Below, in pieces: positions 44,597-53,055 of a DNA stretch of 64,000 nucleotides. Made by a program: the position numbers and the translations under genes. Origin of the DNA: Gracilimonas halophila. Its GTDB lineage: Bacteria; Bacteroidota; Rhodothermia; Balneolales; Balneolaceae. The stretch is from the NCBI RefSeq assembly GCF_042684365.1, contig NZ_JBHULI010000025.1:62001-126000 (forward strand), in the 5' to 3' direction. Numbering within the stretch: the stretch's first letter is position 1; each line of letters begins with the position of its first letter. The notes under the pieces are model-generated. The model saw only the letters and a list, made by a program, of their open reading frames with translations, ran no database searches and was not told the DNA's origin.

Positions 44597-45664
44597 TCAA
44601 AAGATAAAGCTGGTTACAGCTACTAAAACCAGAAGAAAAGTTAAAGGAATTACTCTTCTGCAAATTTTGAGTAGATCAAATTTTCTTTGACTATTTTTTA
44701 AGAATCTATGATTAGCTACAGCTGCAATTATTCCAAAAAGAATAAATAGATTGCCAATAATAAATATGTATTCGATAAAAGTATTATATGGTAATTTTGG
44801 AACATCAGGTGCTGAATATACGATTAAAAATATCATAGCTGATAACGATGTAATGCCAATAAAGATCTGTGCTCTAAAGTGCTGTATCCAAAAGATCATA
44901 AACGAAATTAGAGCGATCAATAAGGTTGGTATTAGCAAGTGCAAAATGTAGTATCTATGGTTTCGCTTCGCTTGTACTTCAAAAATTATTTTTGAAAAAG
45001 TACTGCTTTCTACACCGGATCTAAGATCTGAGTATTGATCATAAATAGTACTGTCAATTCTTGAGCTAGTATTTGTCAACATCCAACTATCCCCAAGATT
45101 TAAATTCATTAAAGAATCTTTTTCAGGTAATAGTAAGGAACTTCCAAACTTCAGTGTTTCTTTATTATAGAGAAAAGGCTCGATCACGATTTAAAAAGTT
45201 TTTGAATCAAAAGGATATTTTTCGGATTGCATTTGAGTATGAAAAGTCCCACTAAAGTGTTCCGTGTATATTACTTTTCCATCAGGTTTGACGGTTATTT
45301 CTAGACCATTTGTTTCTCTACTACTCTGAATATTTATGAATTCTAAAGCGGGAACCCATATTTCTGACCGCATGAAATTCTCTGCCTCTCCATCTTTATA
45401 AGTCAAAAATGTTGATGATGATTTGGGATCATAAATTAGTCGTTCATCGAACCAGGTATAACTTAAAGAACCATCAATTTGGTAGCTCTCATCAACCAGA
45501 TCAATATTATATATTCTCCCAATGTATAAGTTAGGTTCAACCGTAACTAAATAATCAGGAGGCGATGCTTTTACGTTGTTTTGAAATGCGTAAAGTTGAA
45601 TACCTGAATCAATTAGGAGAAAAAACAGCAGCAGGGTTTTATAGCAGGCTGATCTAATGAGCAT
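44597..45664 (-). pseudogene. ELIC-like pentameric ligand-gated ion channel with one in-frame TAA
   Basis: Two open stretches in one frame give a 354-residue channel subunit. The N-terminal part has a signal peptide, beta-strand ligand domain and EKYPFDSKTF, the prokaryotic counterpart of the Cys-loop. A TAA (45191-45193) follows, then IVIEPFLYNKETLKFG, the M1 segment RNHRYYILHLLIPTLLIALI, M2 (RAQIFIGITSLSAMIFLI), the M2-M3 loop PKLPYNTFIEY, M3, and M4 at the C-terminus. Compared from memory with ELIC, the stop replaces a hydrophobic residue (TTA to TAA would suffice). As written, no channel can form. Confidence 0.87.
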
Positions 45665-45791
45665 TTTAAAACTCAGTTTCCTTACTTATAACTGGTATGA
45701 TATATTCCATTCTTTGAGGACTTTTTTCTAAAATGAATAAACTGTATTCAAATTCAAAGCCTTAGATCAATTATATCGTAGTAGCTCACAT

Positions 45792-45824
45792 AAAAAAAGC
45801 CTGTCCGGAAAACCGAACAGGCTT
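45792..45824 (-). terminator. Rho-independent terminator of gltA
   Basis: On the minus strand, arms AAGCCTGTtCGG and CCGgACAGGCTT followed by a seven-T run. Confidence 0.88.
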
Positions 45825-45851
45825 GGTAAGCTAAAAAAATATAATGGTTAA

Positions 45852-47021
45852 TTACCGCTTTTCAACAGGCACCCAATCAAGATGTTTTTCACCAACATAA
45901 AGTGCACGTGGGCGGATCAGGCGGTTGTTGGCTGCCTGCTCCATGAAGTGGCCGGTCCATCCGGATACACGGCTCATTGTGAAGATGCAGGTGTAAAGAT
46001 CAGGCTGAATTCCAATAGAGTAATACACGGTAGCTGAGAAAAAATCCACGTTTGGATCAATATCTTTCTCACTCTTCATGGTGTTCAACATATCCATCGA
46101 CCATTTGTATAATTCCTGATGTCCGGTCTCTTCAGAAAGATCTTCTGACATATGCTGAAGGAGGCGGGCTCGTGGATCGAAGGTCTTGTAAACACGGTGA
46201 CCGAATCCGGATATTTTTTCTTTCTTATCAAGCTTTTCTTTGGTGAAAGCTACCGCATCGGCATCTTCGCCTTGCTTGCTAAGTTCAAGCAGCATATTCA
46301 TAACAGCTGTATTGGCTCCGCCGTGAAGTGGGCCCTTCAGTGCACCGATCGCTCCAGTTACAGCAGAGTACATATCAGATTGTGTGGCACAAATAGTTCT
46401 GCAGGTGAATGTGGAAGCATTCATTCCGTGTTCTGCGTGAAGGATCAGACATAGATCCATCGTTTTTTCAGCCTGCTCACCCGGCTTTTCGCCATTCAGC
46501 ATATATAAAAAGTTAAAAGCCGTGCTTTCTTCCTTAAGAGGAGCTACAATATCTTTATCATGACGAACACGATCAAAAGCGGCAATGATACCCGGTATCT
46601 TTGCTGTAATGGCAATGGCCTGCCCTTCAAAAAGTGTTTCATCATACTTTCCTTTGGTATCGTCAAAATCAGCCAGCATGGAAACAGCAGTTCTTAGAAC
46701 AGCCATAGGCTCGGCATCTTTATCAGTAGCCTTGATATAATCCAGGATCGGCTGTGGAAGCTCACGATTTTCGATCAATAATTTTTTAAGGCTCTCGAGT
46801 TCTTCAGCATTTGGGAGGCGATCATTCCATAACAAGAAGCAAACTTCTTCGAATGTGGCATTATCAGCCAGGGTATCGATCAGGTAGCCGGAATAGATGA
46901 GTTCACCTTTTTGACCATCTATAAAACTCTTGGTAGTTGAAAAAGCTACGATACCGTCAAGGCCTCTGTTAATGTGAGGATATTGTTGCTCGTCAAAGCC
47001 TGTGTGAATGCCTTCTGACAT
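45852..47021 (-). CDS. gltA: citrate synthase
   Basis: 389 residues. Typical short-type citrate synthase: NRGLDGIVAFSTTKSFIDGQ, LIYSGYLIDTLA, LILHAEHGMNASTFTCRTI, GALKGPLHGGANTAVMNML (catalytic His) and KISGFGHRVYKTFDPRARLL, then VDFFSATVYYSIGI. Condenses oxaloacetate and acetyl-CoA. Some members prefer methylcitrate chemistry, but nothing nearby suggests that. About 230 bases of upstream AT-rich DNA probably hold its promoter. Confidence 0.95.
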   Translation of the reverse strand: MSEGIHTGFDEQQYPHINRGLDGIVAFSTTKSFIDGQKGELIYSGYLIDTLADNATFEEVCFLLWNDRLPNAEELESLKKLLIENRELPQPILDYIKATDKDAEPMAVLRTAVSMLADFDDTKGKYDETLFEGQAIAITAKIPGIIAAFDRVRHDKDIVAPLKEESTAFNFLYMLNGEKPGEQAEKTMDLCLILHAEHGMNASTFTCRTICATQSDMYSAVTGAIGALKGPLHGGANTAVMNMLLELSKQGEDADAVAFTKEKLDKKEKISGFGHRVYKTFDPRARLLQHMSEDLSEETGHQELYKWSMDMLNTMKSEKDIDPNVDFFSATVYYSIGIQPDLYTCIFTMSRVSGWTGHFMEQAANNRLIRPRALYVGEKHLDWVPVEKR

Positions 47022-47253
47022 TGTTTCTCCAAATTTTGTGTTAAATATAAATTACTCGATAAGAGCCAACTTAACGCTGTTAACGAATTTCACTTCCAGA
47101 GCGTTTAAAGTCAGTGTAAGTTTTCCGGTTCTCTTTTTGAGAAGGGCACCGAATATACTAAAACGGTAGCACAATTTTAAGTGAAATTGTTTAAAACTAT
47201 TCTAACAAAACGAATTGATTTGAAGAAAATATGAAGTCTGGATTATTTAACAG

Positions 47254-48027
47254 TTATTCATCTTTATGGTGTTGCTTAGCTTCATTCCAGTAAGCGTCCA
47301 TTTCCTCTAAGGTAGAATCTTTAAGTGCTTTGCCTTGTTCATTCAGCTTCTTCTCTATATACCGAAAGCGGTGCTCGAATTTAGCATTGGTTTTTCGCAG
47401 GCTGTCTTCAGCATTCAGTTCAAAGTAACGGCTTACGTTTACCATTGAGAACAATACGTCCCCAAATTCATCAGCAAGTTCATTTTTATTGCCGTTCTCT
47501 AAAGCTTGCCTGAACTCCTGTAATTCCTCATCCAGCTTCTCCAATGCAAGCTTCCATTCCGGCCAGTCAAAACCAACGTTGGCGGCTTTCTCTTGCATAC
47601 GTTGCGCACGTATCAATGAAGGAAGCTGGGAGGGGAGTCCGTCCAAGGTAGATTTCTTTCCTTCCTTCAGCTTTATATTTTCCCAATTCTCGGATACTTG
47701 CTCTTCACCATCAACCACGGTATCTCCAAACACATGTGGGTGACGGCGAATCAGCTTTTCCATTAGGGTGTAGATGACATCCCCGATATCAAAAGTCTCC
47801 GTTTCACTCGCCATCTCAGAATGGAAAAGAACGTGTAGCAATAAGTCTCCGATCTCCTTTTTGAACTCATCAAAGTCTTTATCATCCAGTGCTTCAATAG
47901 CCTCGTAAGCTTCTTCTATGAGGTTATCCTTAATGGATTCGTGCGTTTGCTTACGATCCCACGGACACTCTTTTCTTAGAATAGCTACAAGTTCAACAAG
48001 ATCTTCAAACTTTCGGCTTGGCTTCAT
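47254..48027 (-). CDS. mazG: nucleoside triphosphate pyrophosphohydrolase MazG
   Basis: About 257 residues from the ATG at 48027; a longer frame would translate the adjacent repeat. Two MazG domains: DNLIEEAYEAIEALDDKDFD with KKEIGDLLLHVLFHSEMA, and LDEELQEFRQALENGNKNEL with EFGDVLFSMVNVSRYFEL, giving the ExxE...ExxD metal sites. It cleans abnormal NTPs and may dampen ppGpp signals. Confidence 0.95.
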   Translation of the reverse strand: MKPSRKFEDLVELVAILRKECPWDRKQTHESIKDNLIEEAYEAIEALDDKDFDEFKKEIGDLLLHVLFHSEMASETETFDIGDVIYTLMEKLIRRHPHVFGDTVVDGEEQVSENWENIKLKEGKKSTLDGLPSQLPSLIRAQRMQEKAANVGFDWPEWKLALEKLDEELQEFRQALENGNKNELADEFGDVLFSMVNVSRYFELNAEDSLRKTNAKFEHRFRYIEKKLNEQGKALKDSTLEEMDAYWNEAKQHHKDE

Positions 48028-48030
48028 AGA

Positions 48031-48099
48031 AATGTTAAGTGTTAAATTATGAATGTTAAATGCGTTCAAAATTTAACACTTAACATTGAGCATTTAACA
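48031..48099. repeat. heptamer hairpin element (AATGTTA word)
   Basis: Left arm AATGTTA, AGTGTTA, AATTATG, AATGTTA, AATGCGT. Right arm TTTAACA, CTTAACA, TTGAGCA, TTTAACA. Eighteen bases (48031-48048 with 48070-48087) pair perfectly. It fills the gap between mazG and the upstream gene on the same strand. Confidence 0.9.
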
Positions 48100-48103
48100 T
48101 TAA

Positions 48104-49372
48104 TTACGTTTTTTTCTTCTCTTTTTTGGCAGCGGGGAAAAGGATGTTATTTAAAATCAACCGGTAACCGGGACTGCTGGGGTGTAACTCAAGATCCGTG
48201 GGGGGGTCATTCACGCGATGGGTATAATCCTCCGGATCATGGCCGGCATAAAAAGTGAAAGTGCCGTTTCCGTAATTACCGTGCAGGTATTTTACCTGTT
48301 CCCGCCCTGGAGATTCCCCTAAGATAACCACCGACGATTTTACCTTCTCTTTTTGAAAAGCTGTTGTTTGTCCATAAAAACCGCGGACACTGCTAACATG
48401 ATTTTGGGTAAGCATGGTGGGAACCGGATCCCATTTTGCAGAAAATTCAAAAAGGGTGAAGAAATCAAGCGATTGATCTACCTCGTTAAGGCTTTCAGGT
48501 ACATCAATATCTGCATGTTCATATTCTGCAGGATTTAATTTTATTGAGAAATCCTCGAATGCAAAAGTTTTATCATAGTCCAATTTTTTCTGGGCATTGG
48601 GATCAGCCGGGTCTCCGTCAAATTGTTCGGGAGCAATATCAACACCTTCAGCAGCTAGGGCAATGTCAAAGGTGTCGGTACCGGAGCACATGGCAAACAA
48701 GAAGCCGCCTCTTCCCACATATTCCTTGATGGTTCGGGCTACCGCTTTTTTCTGTTCCGAAACAGAAGAATAGCCAAGTTTTTCTGCCATGGCCTCCATT
48801 TGTTTTACCTGTGCAATGTACCAGGGCATGTTCCGGTAACCGGCCCAGAACTTTCCATACTGTCCGGTAAAATCTTCGTGATGAAGGTGGAGCCAGTCGT
48901 ATTCATCCAGCTTTCCTTCAAGTACTTCAATATCCCATATTTTATCATACTCAACTTCAGCATAGGTCAGTGCCAGGGTTACGGCATCATCCCAGGGGAG
49001 AGCCTGATCTGGAGTATAAACTGCGATCTTAGGAGCTTTTTCTAAATTTACTACAGAGGTGTTGCTGCTGTTACTTTCCACTTCTGCTATAAGGCGCTGG
49101 GCTTCTGAGGCGCTCATGGTTTCCATACTTACGTTTCGGAGCCTGCTTTTGCGAATGATGTCATTTTCAACTTGTGCTAAAAAGCTGCCTCCACGATAGT
49201 TCAATAACCACTGTGCGTTGTATCCATCCGTTATATGATTGAATACAACTCCATAAGCTTTTAGATGGTTCGTCTGTGAACCATCCATAGAAATAAGCAC
49301 ATGCTGTTGAGCCTGCAGAGCTGCAAAAGGTGCGATGAGAAAAAGGAATACGATGTAAACTCTCTTGGACAT
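48104..49372 (-). CDS. exported protein of the Bacteroidota family misnamed asparagine synthetase B
   Basis: 422 residues. A signal peptide ends ALQAQ. The protein has an N-terminal KAYGVVFNHITDGYNAQWLL segment and a central flavodoxin/amidotransferase-like part (PKIAVYTPDQALPWDDAVTL, DYDWLHLHHEDF, RGGFLFAMCSGTDTFDIAL with a candidate nucleophile Cys, ending GTFTFYAGHDPEDYTH then LILNNILFPAAK). Homologues are commonly labelled asparagine synthetase B, but the glutaminase Cys1 and the synthetase ATP motif are not seen. Function unknown; a class I amidotransferase-like hydrolase is a guess. It is one base from the TPR gene. Confidence 0.65.
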   Translation of the reverse strand: MSKRVYIVFLFLIAPFAALQAQQHVLISMDGSQTNHLKAYGVVFNHITDGYNAQWLLNYRGGSFLAQVENDIIRKSRLRNVSMETMSASEAQRLIAEVESNSSNTSVVNLEKAPKIAVYTPDQALPWDDAVTLALTYAEVEYDKIWDIEVLEGKLDEYDWLHLHHEDFTGQYGKFWAGYRNMPWYIAQVKQMEAMAEKLGYSSVSEQKKAVARTIKEYVGRGGFLFAMCSGTDTFDIALAAEGVDIAPEQFDGDPADPNAQKKLDYDKTFAFEDFSIKLNPAEYEHADIDVPESLNEVDQSLDFFTLFEFSAKWDPVPTMLTQNHVSSVRGFYGQTTAFQKEKVKSSVVILGESPGREQVKYLHGNYGNGTFTFYAGHDPEDYTHRVNDPPTDLELHPSSPGYRLILNNILFPAAKKEKKKT

Positions 49373-49373
49373 A

Positions 49374-51281
49374 TCAGGAATTTTGGTTTGCTAATTTAGT
49401 TAACCGTTCTCTTGCATAAGGAGCATAAAAACCCTGCGGATATTTCAGGATCAGTTCTTCATAAATTTCTCTTGCTGACACATATGTTTTTGAACCTGAT
49501 CCACCTGAACTATTGTCAAAAAAGCAATCTTCTGAATTTTCACATTCCTGAATAGCAATATTGATGTTAACTTGTTCCGCTAATTTGGCTTGTTCCCACA
49601 TCAGTTTTTCCATGATGGGGGTATTAGTGTTTATCGCCAGAAAATTGCTAAGCTGAATTAGTTTTTGAGTATCTGGAATGTGTGTGGAGCGGACATAAAA
49701 TAAAATAGCATCGTCTTTCATGGTATAGACGGCCGGGTCGTTTATCAACGACAGAAATAATTGAGTACTTTCTTTGGAAGCTCCGTTATTAAATTTAAAA
49801 ACGGCATCTGCAAACCGCTCTAAATTTTCACCCGTCGTATCCGCTGACTGCCCCTCCTGCAACCAAAGCCTCAGTTCAATGGCGTCATTGGCATAATAAG
49901 AGGTATTATTTCGGCCGAGTGACTTTAGCTGAATGTTGGCGAACTCATAATCACCTGAGTAGAAGTCGGTAAGGGCAAGGAAGTATCTGGATCGTTCTGC
50001 TATTTCACCTATATCAGCTTTTTTGTTGGCCCTGGTTAAATTGATACGAGCCTGTGCATATTCTTTCTTAGATAGATAGATTCGGCCCTCAATGTAGGAG
50101 GCCTCCGGGGTCTCTGCGGAACCCGGAATGGATTTTAGCTTTCTTAAAGCAGCCTCGGCTTTATCAAGATCGAAAACATGGTCGAGTGCTAATTCAGCTC
50201 GTTTCAGTTGTACCCTTTCCATACCGCTGTAAATATTGGTTTCTTGTTCAATGGAATCGAGCATAACAGTGGCAAGCTGATATAAGCTGTCTTTTTGATT
50301 GCTGAAATCAAGGTTGTAGTCATCAATGAATTTAGCCCAGCTTGAATAGGTGTTGGATAACTCTTCAAGTCCGCGCCATTTTACTTCCCCATATGCATTA
50401 TCGGTGTAATAGGTGAATGCTTGTTGAGCTAATTCAAATTCGTTATTTCGGATGAGTTGTCGGCCTAAATTGAATAAGGAGTAATTAAATGAATTTGTAC
50501 GATCCTCATATTCTTTGGCAGTAGCAAGAGCTCTTCTGTAAAGTTTATTCTCCTGCAGTAACCAAACCTGAAGTTGATAAAAGGTTTGAAATAGGGGGGC
50601 TGAAACAGACATATCAGCCAGCCTGTCATTTAACTCAACAATAGTGATGTCATAGAGAATCGGGTCATTATATCTGAGTAAACTTCTTTGAATAAAAGAG
50701 ATCTGGCCGGGGGAATCTTCCAGTAAAGCAAGCCATTCCTCAATAGCGAGTTCATATTCACCGGCTTGCATATATGCATTGGCAATATCTCCAAAGAAAA
50801 TTCTATTATTCTGGAACTGAACTCGAGCCTGTTTATAAATATCCACAGCAGATAAATATTCTCTTCGGGTGGTCATAACTCGAGCAGTATTCATATATAA
50901 TTGAAGGTCGTTTGGGTTCTCCTCGAGATTAGTTTCCCAGATCTCCAACGCCCGTTCTTCTTCTCCTTTATAATGATATAGTTCCCCCGTTCTGACGGTT
51001 ACCTGTCTTGCGAGTTCGTTGTTTTCAGCATATTGGTGAGTGATTTCAAGCGCTTCATCATATTGCTTGAGTTGAATGTAGCAATCGATAAGGCGGTCAG
51101 CTATGGGATAGATCTCAGGGTTATCCTCATTCAATTTCAGAAGTATGGGAAGGGCTTCAGCATACTCTTGCTGTTGCATCAATTGCACTGCCAGCTGGAA
51201 CTGACGACTGTTTTGTGCAAATGCCGCGGTAGTGAAGATCAGAACGGCAAAAGCCCCAATAAGTAATTTCCTGAATTTCAT
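49374..51281 (-). CDS. exported TPR-repeat protein
   Basis: 635 residues with a signal peptide ending TAAFAQ. At least ten TPR-like helical repeats, e.g. FQLAVQLMQQQEYAEALPIL, LIDCYIQLKQYDEALEITHQ, GELYHYKGEEERALEIWETN and DIANAYMQAGEYELAIEEWL. It is a periplasmic scaffold in character. It overlaps the Maf gene by ATGA and precedes the asparagine-synthetase-like gene by one base, so the three form an operon. Confidence 0.88.
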   Translation of the reverse strand: MKFRKLLIGAFAVLIFTTAAFAQNSRQFQLAVQLMQQQEYAEALPILLKLNEDNPEIYPIADRLIDCYIQLKQYDEALEITHQYAENNELARQVTVRTGELYHYKGEEERALEIWETNLEENPNDLQLYMNTARVMTTRREYLSAVDIYKQARVQFQNNRIFFGDIANAYMQAGEYELAIEEWLALLEDSPGQISFIQRSLLRYNDPILYDITIVELNDRLADMSVSAPLFQTFYQLQVWLLQENKLYRRALATAKEYEDRTNSFNYSLFNLGRQLIRNNEFELAQQAFTYYTDNAYGEVKWRGLEELSNTYSSWAKFIDDYNLDFSNQKDSLYQLATVMLDSIEQETNIYSGMERVQLKRAELALDHVFDLDKAEAALRKLKSIPGSAETPEASYIEGRIYLSKKEYAQARINLTRANKKADIGEIAERSRYFLALTDFYSGDYEFANIQLKSLGRNNTSYYANDAIELRLWLQEGQSADTTGENLERFADAVFKFNNGASKESTQLFLSLINDPAVYTMKDDAILFYVRSTHIPDTQKLIQLSNFLAINTNTPIMEKLMWEQAKLAEQVNINIAIQECENSEDCFFDNSSGGSGSKTYVSAREIYEELILKYPQGFYAPYARERLTKLANQNS

Positions 51282-51883
51282 AAATTATGAGGTATTAAAG
51301 TCAATTCGGGGACAAATAATTTCAGTTCCCGGTAAAATCGGTTCAGAGGGAAGCCGACGACGTTATAGTAGCCACCTTCTATTTTTTCTACAAACAAAGC
51401 TCCAAGATCATCCTGAATGCCATATGCGCCTGCTTTGTCCATTGGATTTCCGGTTTCTATGTAGTTTTTAATATCCACTTCCCCTAACGTGCTGAAAGTT
51501 ACTTTTGTTTGTTCATGAAAAGTATTTTTGCTCACAATATGTCCGTTTTTATCACTTTTAACAAAAGCTACTCCTGTAAAAACAGAATGGGTAGAGTTAC
51601 TTAAAGAGGATAGGATCTCAAAAGCATCCTCTTTATCCTTAGGCTTGCCAATGATCTCATTCTGATGAACCACAACAGTATCAGCGCCTATGATAAAACA
51701 TTCGGGATGTCCGGCACTTACATCCTCAGCTTTCAGCAAGGCTAATTCTTCAACCAAAAGAGCAGGGTCAGATTGCGAACTGAGCTCTTCTGCATTGCTT
51801 GGAGAAACCTTAAAAGAAAGGCCAATTTGTTCTAATAATTTCTTTCTTCTTGGACTTTTAGAAGCCAATACAACTCGGTTCAT
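51278..51883 (-). CDS. maf: Maf-like nucleotide pyrophosphatase
   Basis: About 201 residues. VVLASKSPRRKKLLEQIG, IIGADTVVVHQNEIIGKP, VFTGVAFV and the C-terminal DKAGAYGIQDDLGALFVEKI then GGYYNVVGFPLNRFY are the Maf/YhdE motifs. It hydrolyses non-canonical or modified dNTPs. An upstream TTG-started extension is not supported by family similarity. Confidence 0.94.
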   Translation of the reverse strand: MNRVVLASKSPRRKKLLEQIGLSFKVSPSNAEELSSQSDPALLVEELALLKAEDVSAGHPECFIIGADTVVVHQNEIIGKPKDKEDAFEILSSLSNSTHSVFTGVAFVKSDKNGHIVSKNTFHEQTKVTFSTLGEVDIKNYIETGNPMDKAGAYGIQDDLGALFVEKIEGGYYNVVGFPLNRFYRELKLFVPELTLIPHNL

Positions 51884-51974
51884 TCTATATTTTTGTACTT
51901 TTGGGTTTAGCAGATAATTAAATAACTTTGCAAAGCGTTTCAATCCAAATATTAGTAAAGTTAACTAAAAGAAC

Positions 51975-52223
51975 ATGGCAAAACGAAAGGGTAATATGGC
52001 AGATAAACAACCTATGTTTTTTTCAGCCTACAATTATAAAATGATCGGGCTTGCTATATTTTTGATCTTTGCCGGATTTACTGCCATGTACCTTGAAAAC
52101 GAAGTAAGTGGCTTTATCTCCCTGTTCATCTCTCCAATATTGATCATGGCCGGATATGTATTAGTGGTATTTGCCATCATGAAACATGACCGGGACGATG
52201 AAAAAGAAGTAGCTTCAAGCTGA
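51975..52223 (+). CDS. DUF3098 membrane protein
   Basis: 82 residues with two transmembrane helices (MIGLAIFLIFAGFTAMYL and PILIMAGYVLVVFAIM), matching the small DUF3098 family that is common in Bacteroidota. An alternative start is the Met at residue 8. Function unknown. It is 4 bases ahead of the DUF92 gene. Confidence 0.88.
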   Translation: MAKRKGNMADKQPMFFSAYNYKMIGLAIFLIFAGFTAMYLENEVSGFISLFISPILIMAGYVLVVFAIMKHDRDDEKEVASS

Positions 52224-52227
52224 TATT

Positions 52228-53055
52228 GTGCTAGACCGCTGGGTAAATATCTTTTTTACTTTAGCCCTTGTATTCATTTTCATATTGTCTGGAGATGCGC
52301 AAGACCACCAACGAATTCTGATCGGTATCGGTCTTGCTGCTATTGTCTGTACTCTTGCTTTCATAATAAATTGGCTTACCATTGATGGTGCTGTATCTGC
52401 CGGTATTTTTGGGAGCATAGCTTATGGACTTGGAGGATTTACCGGCGCTGCGGTAGTTTTAGGTTTTTTCATTTCAGGTTCGGTTGTTTCAGACCGCTAC
52501 ATTTCGAAAGAGGGTTTTTTGGAGAAAAGTTTTAGAAGGGATGGAAAGCAGGTTTGGTCAAATGGGTTTTGGTTCGCATTATGGATCATCATCTGGTTCC
52601 TTTCAGGTACTCATGCTTTTATGATCGCAGCAATTACAGCTATTTCAGTCTCAACATCAGATACATGGGCCACAGAGATCGGGGATAAACGTATTAAAGG
52701 TAAAACCCGTCTCATCACCACCTGGAAAAAAGTAACGCCCGGAACTGAAGGTGGAATTAGCTTTTGGGGAACATTAGCAGCAATATTTGGGGCTTTCTTT
52801 ATTGCTTTATTGTACGGGTTTTTCTCTCCATCAAGCAGTTTAGCCGCTATAGGGTTGATCTCTTCAATAGGATTTTTAGGTTGTATTTTGGATTCTTACC
52901 TTGGCGCCCTGTTTCAAAATCAGGATTATTCATTTTCTTTCGGTTCTTCAAATGGAAATGTGAATGCACATGTGAGTAACAATTTTGTAAACTGGGCCTC
53001 CGCCGGAACGGCCTCATTAATAAGTTTGATTTTAACCTTAATTATTGGCGTATGA
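52228..53055 (+). CDS. DUF92/TMEM19-family membrane protein
   Basis: 275 residues from a GTG, with about seven hydrophobic helices. Family motifs: GAVSAGIFGSIAYGLGGF, VSTSDTWATEIGDKR, TEGGISFWGTLAAIFGAFFI and the end HVSNNFVNWASAGTASL. Plant relatives (VTE6) phosphorylate phytyl phosphate, so a polyprenyl-phosphate kinase role is possible but unproven in bacteria. ATGA overlap with the next gene. Confidence 0.9.
   Translation: MLDRWVNIFFTLALVFIFILSGDAQDHQRILIGIGLAAIVCTLAFIINWLTIDGAVSAGIFGSIAYGLGGFTGAAVVLGFFISGSVVSDRYISKEGFLEKSFRRDGKQVWSNGFWFALWIIIWFLSGTHAFMIAAITAISVSTSDTWATEIGDKRIKGKTRLITTWKKVTPGTEGGISFWGTLAAIFGAFFIALLYGFFSPSSSLAAIGLISSIGFLGCILDSYLGALFQNQDYSFSFGSSNGNVNAHVSNNFVNWASAGTASLISLILTLIIGV

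Noticed and set aside
2429..45664. Stop-codon reassignment as the reason for in-frame stops
   Set aside because: Both TAA and TAG end many intact genes here (for example etfA and etfB with TAG, fixC with TAA), so no genome-wide recoding is supported.
48104..49372. Naming the gene asnB
   Set aside because: Exported, no N-terminal glutaminase Cys and no synthetase ATP motif visible.
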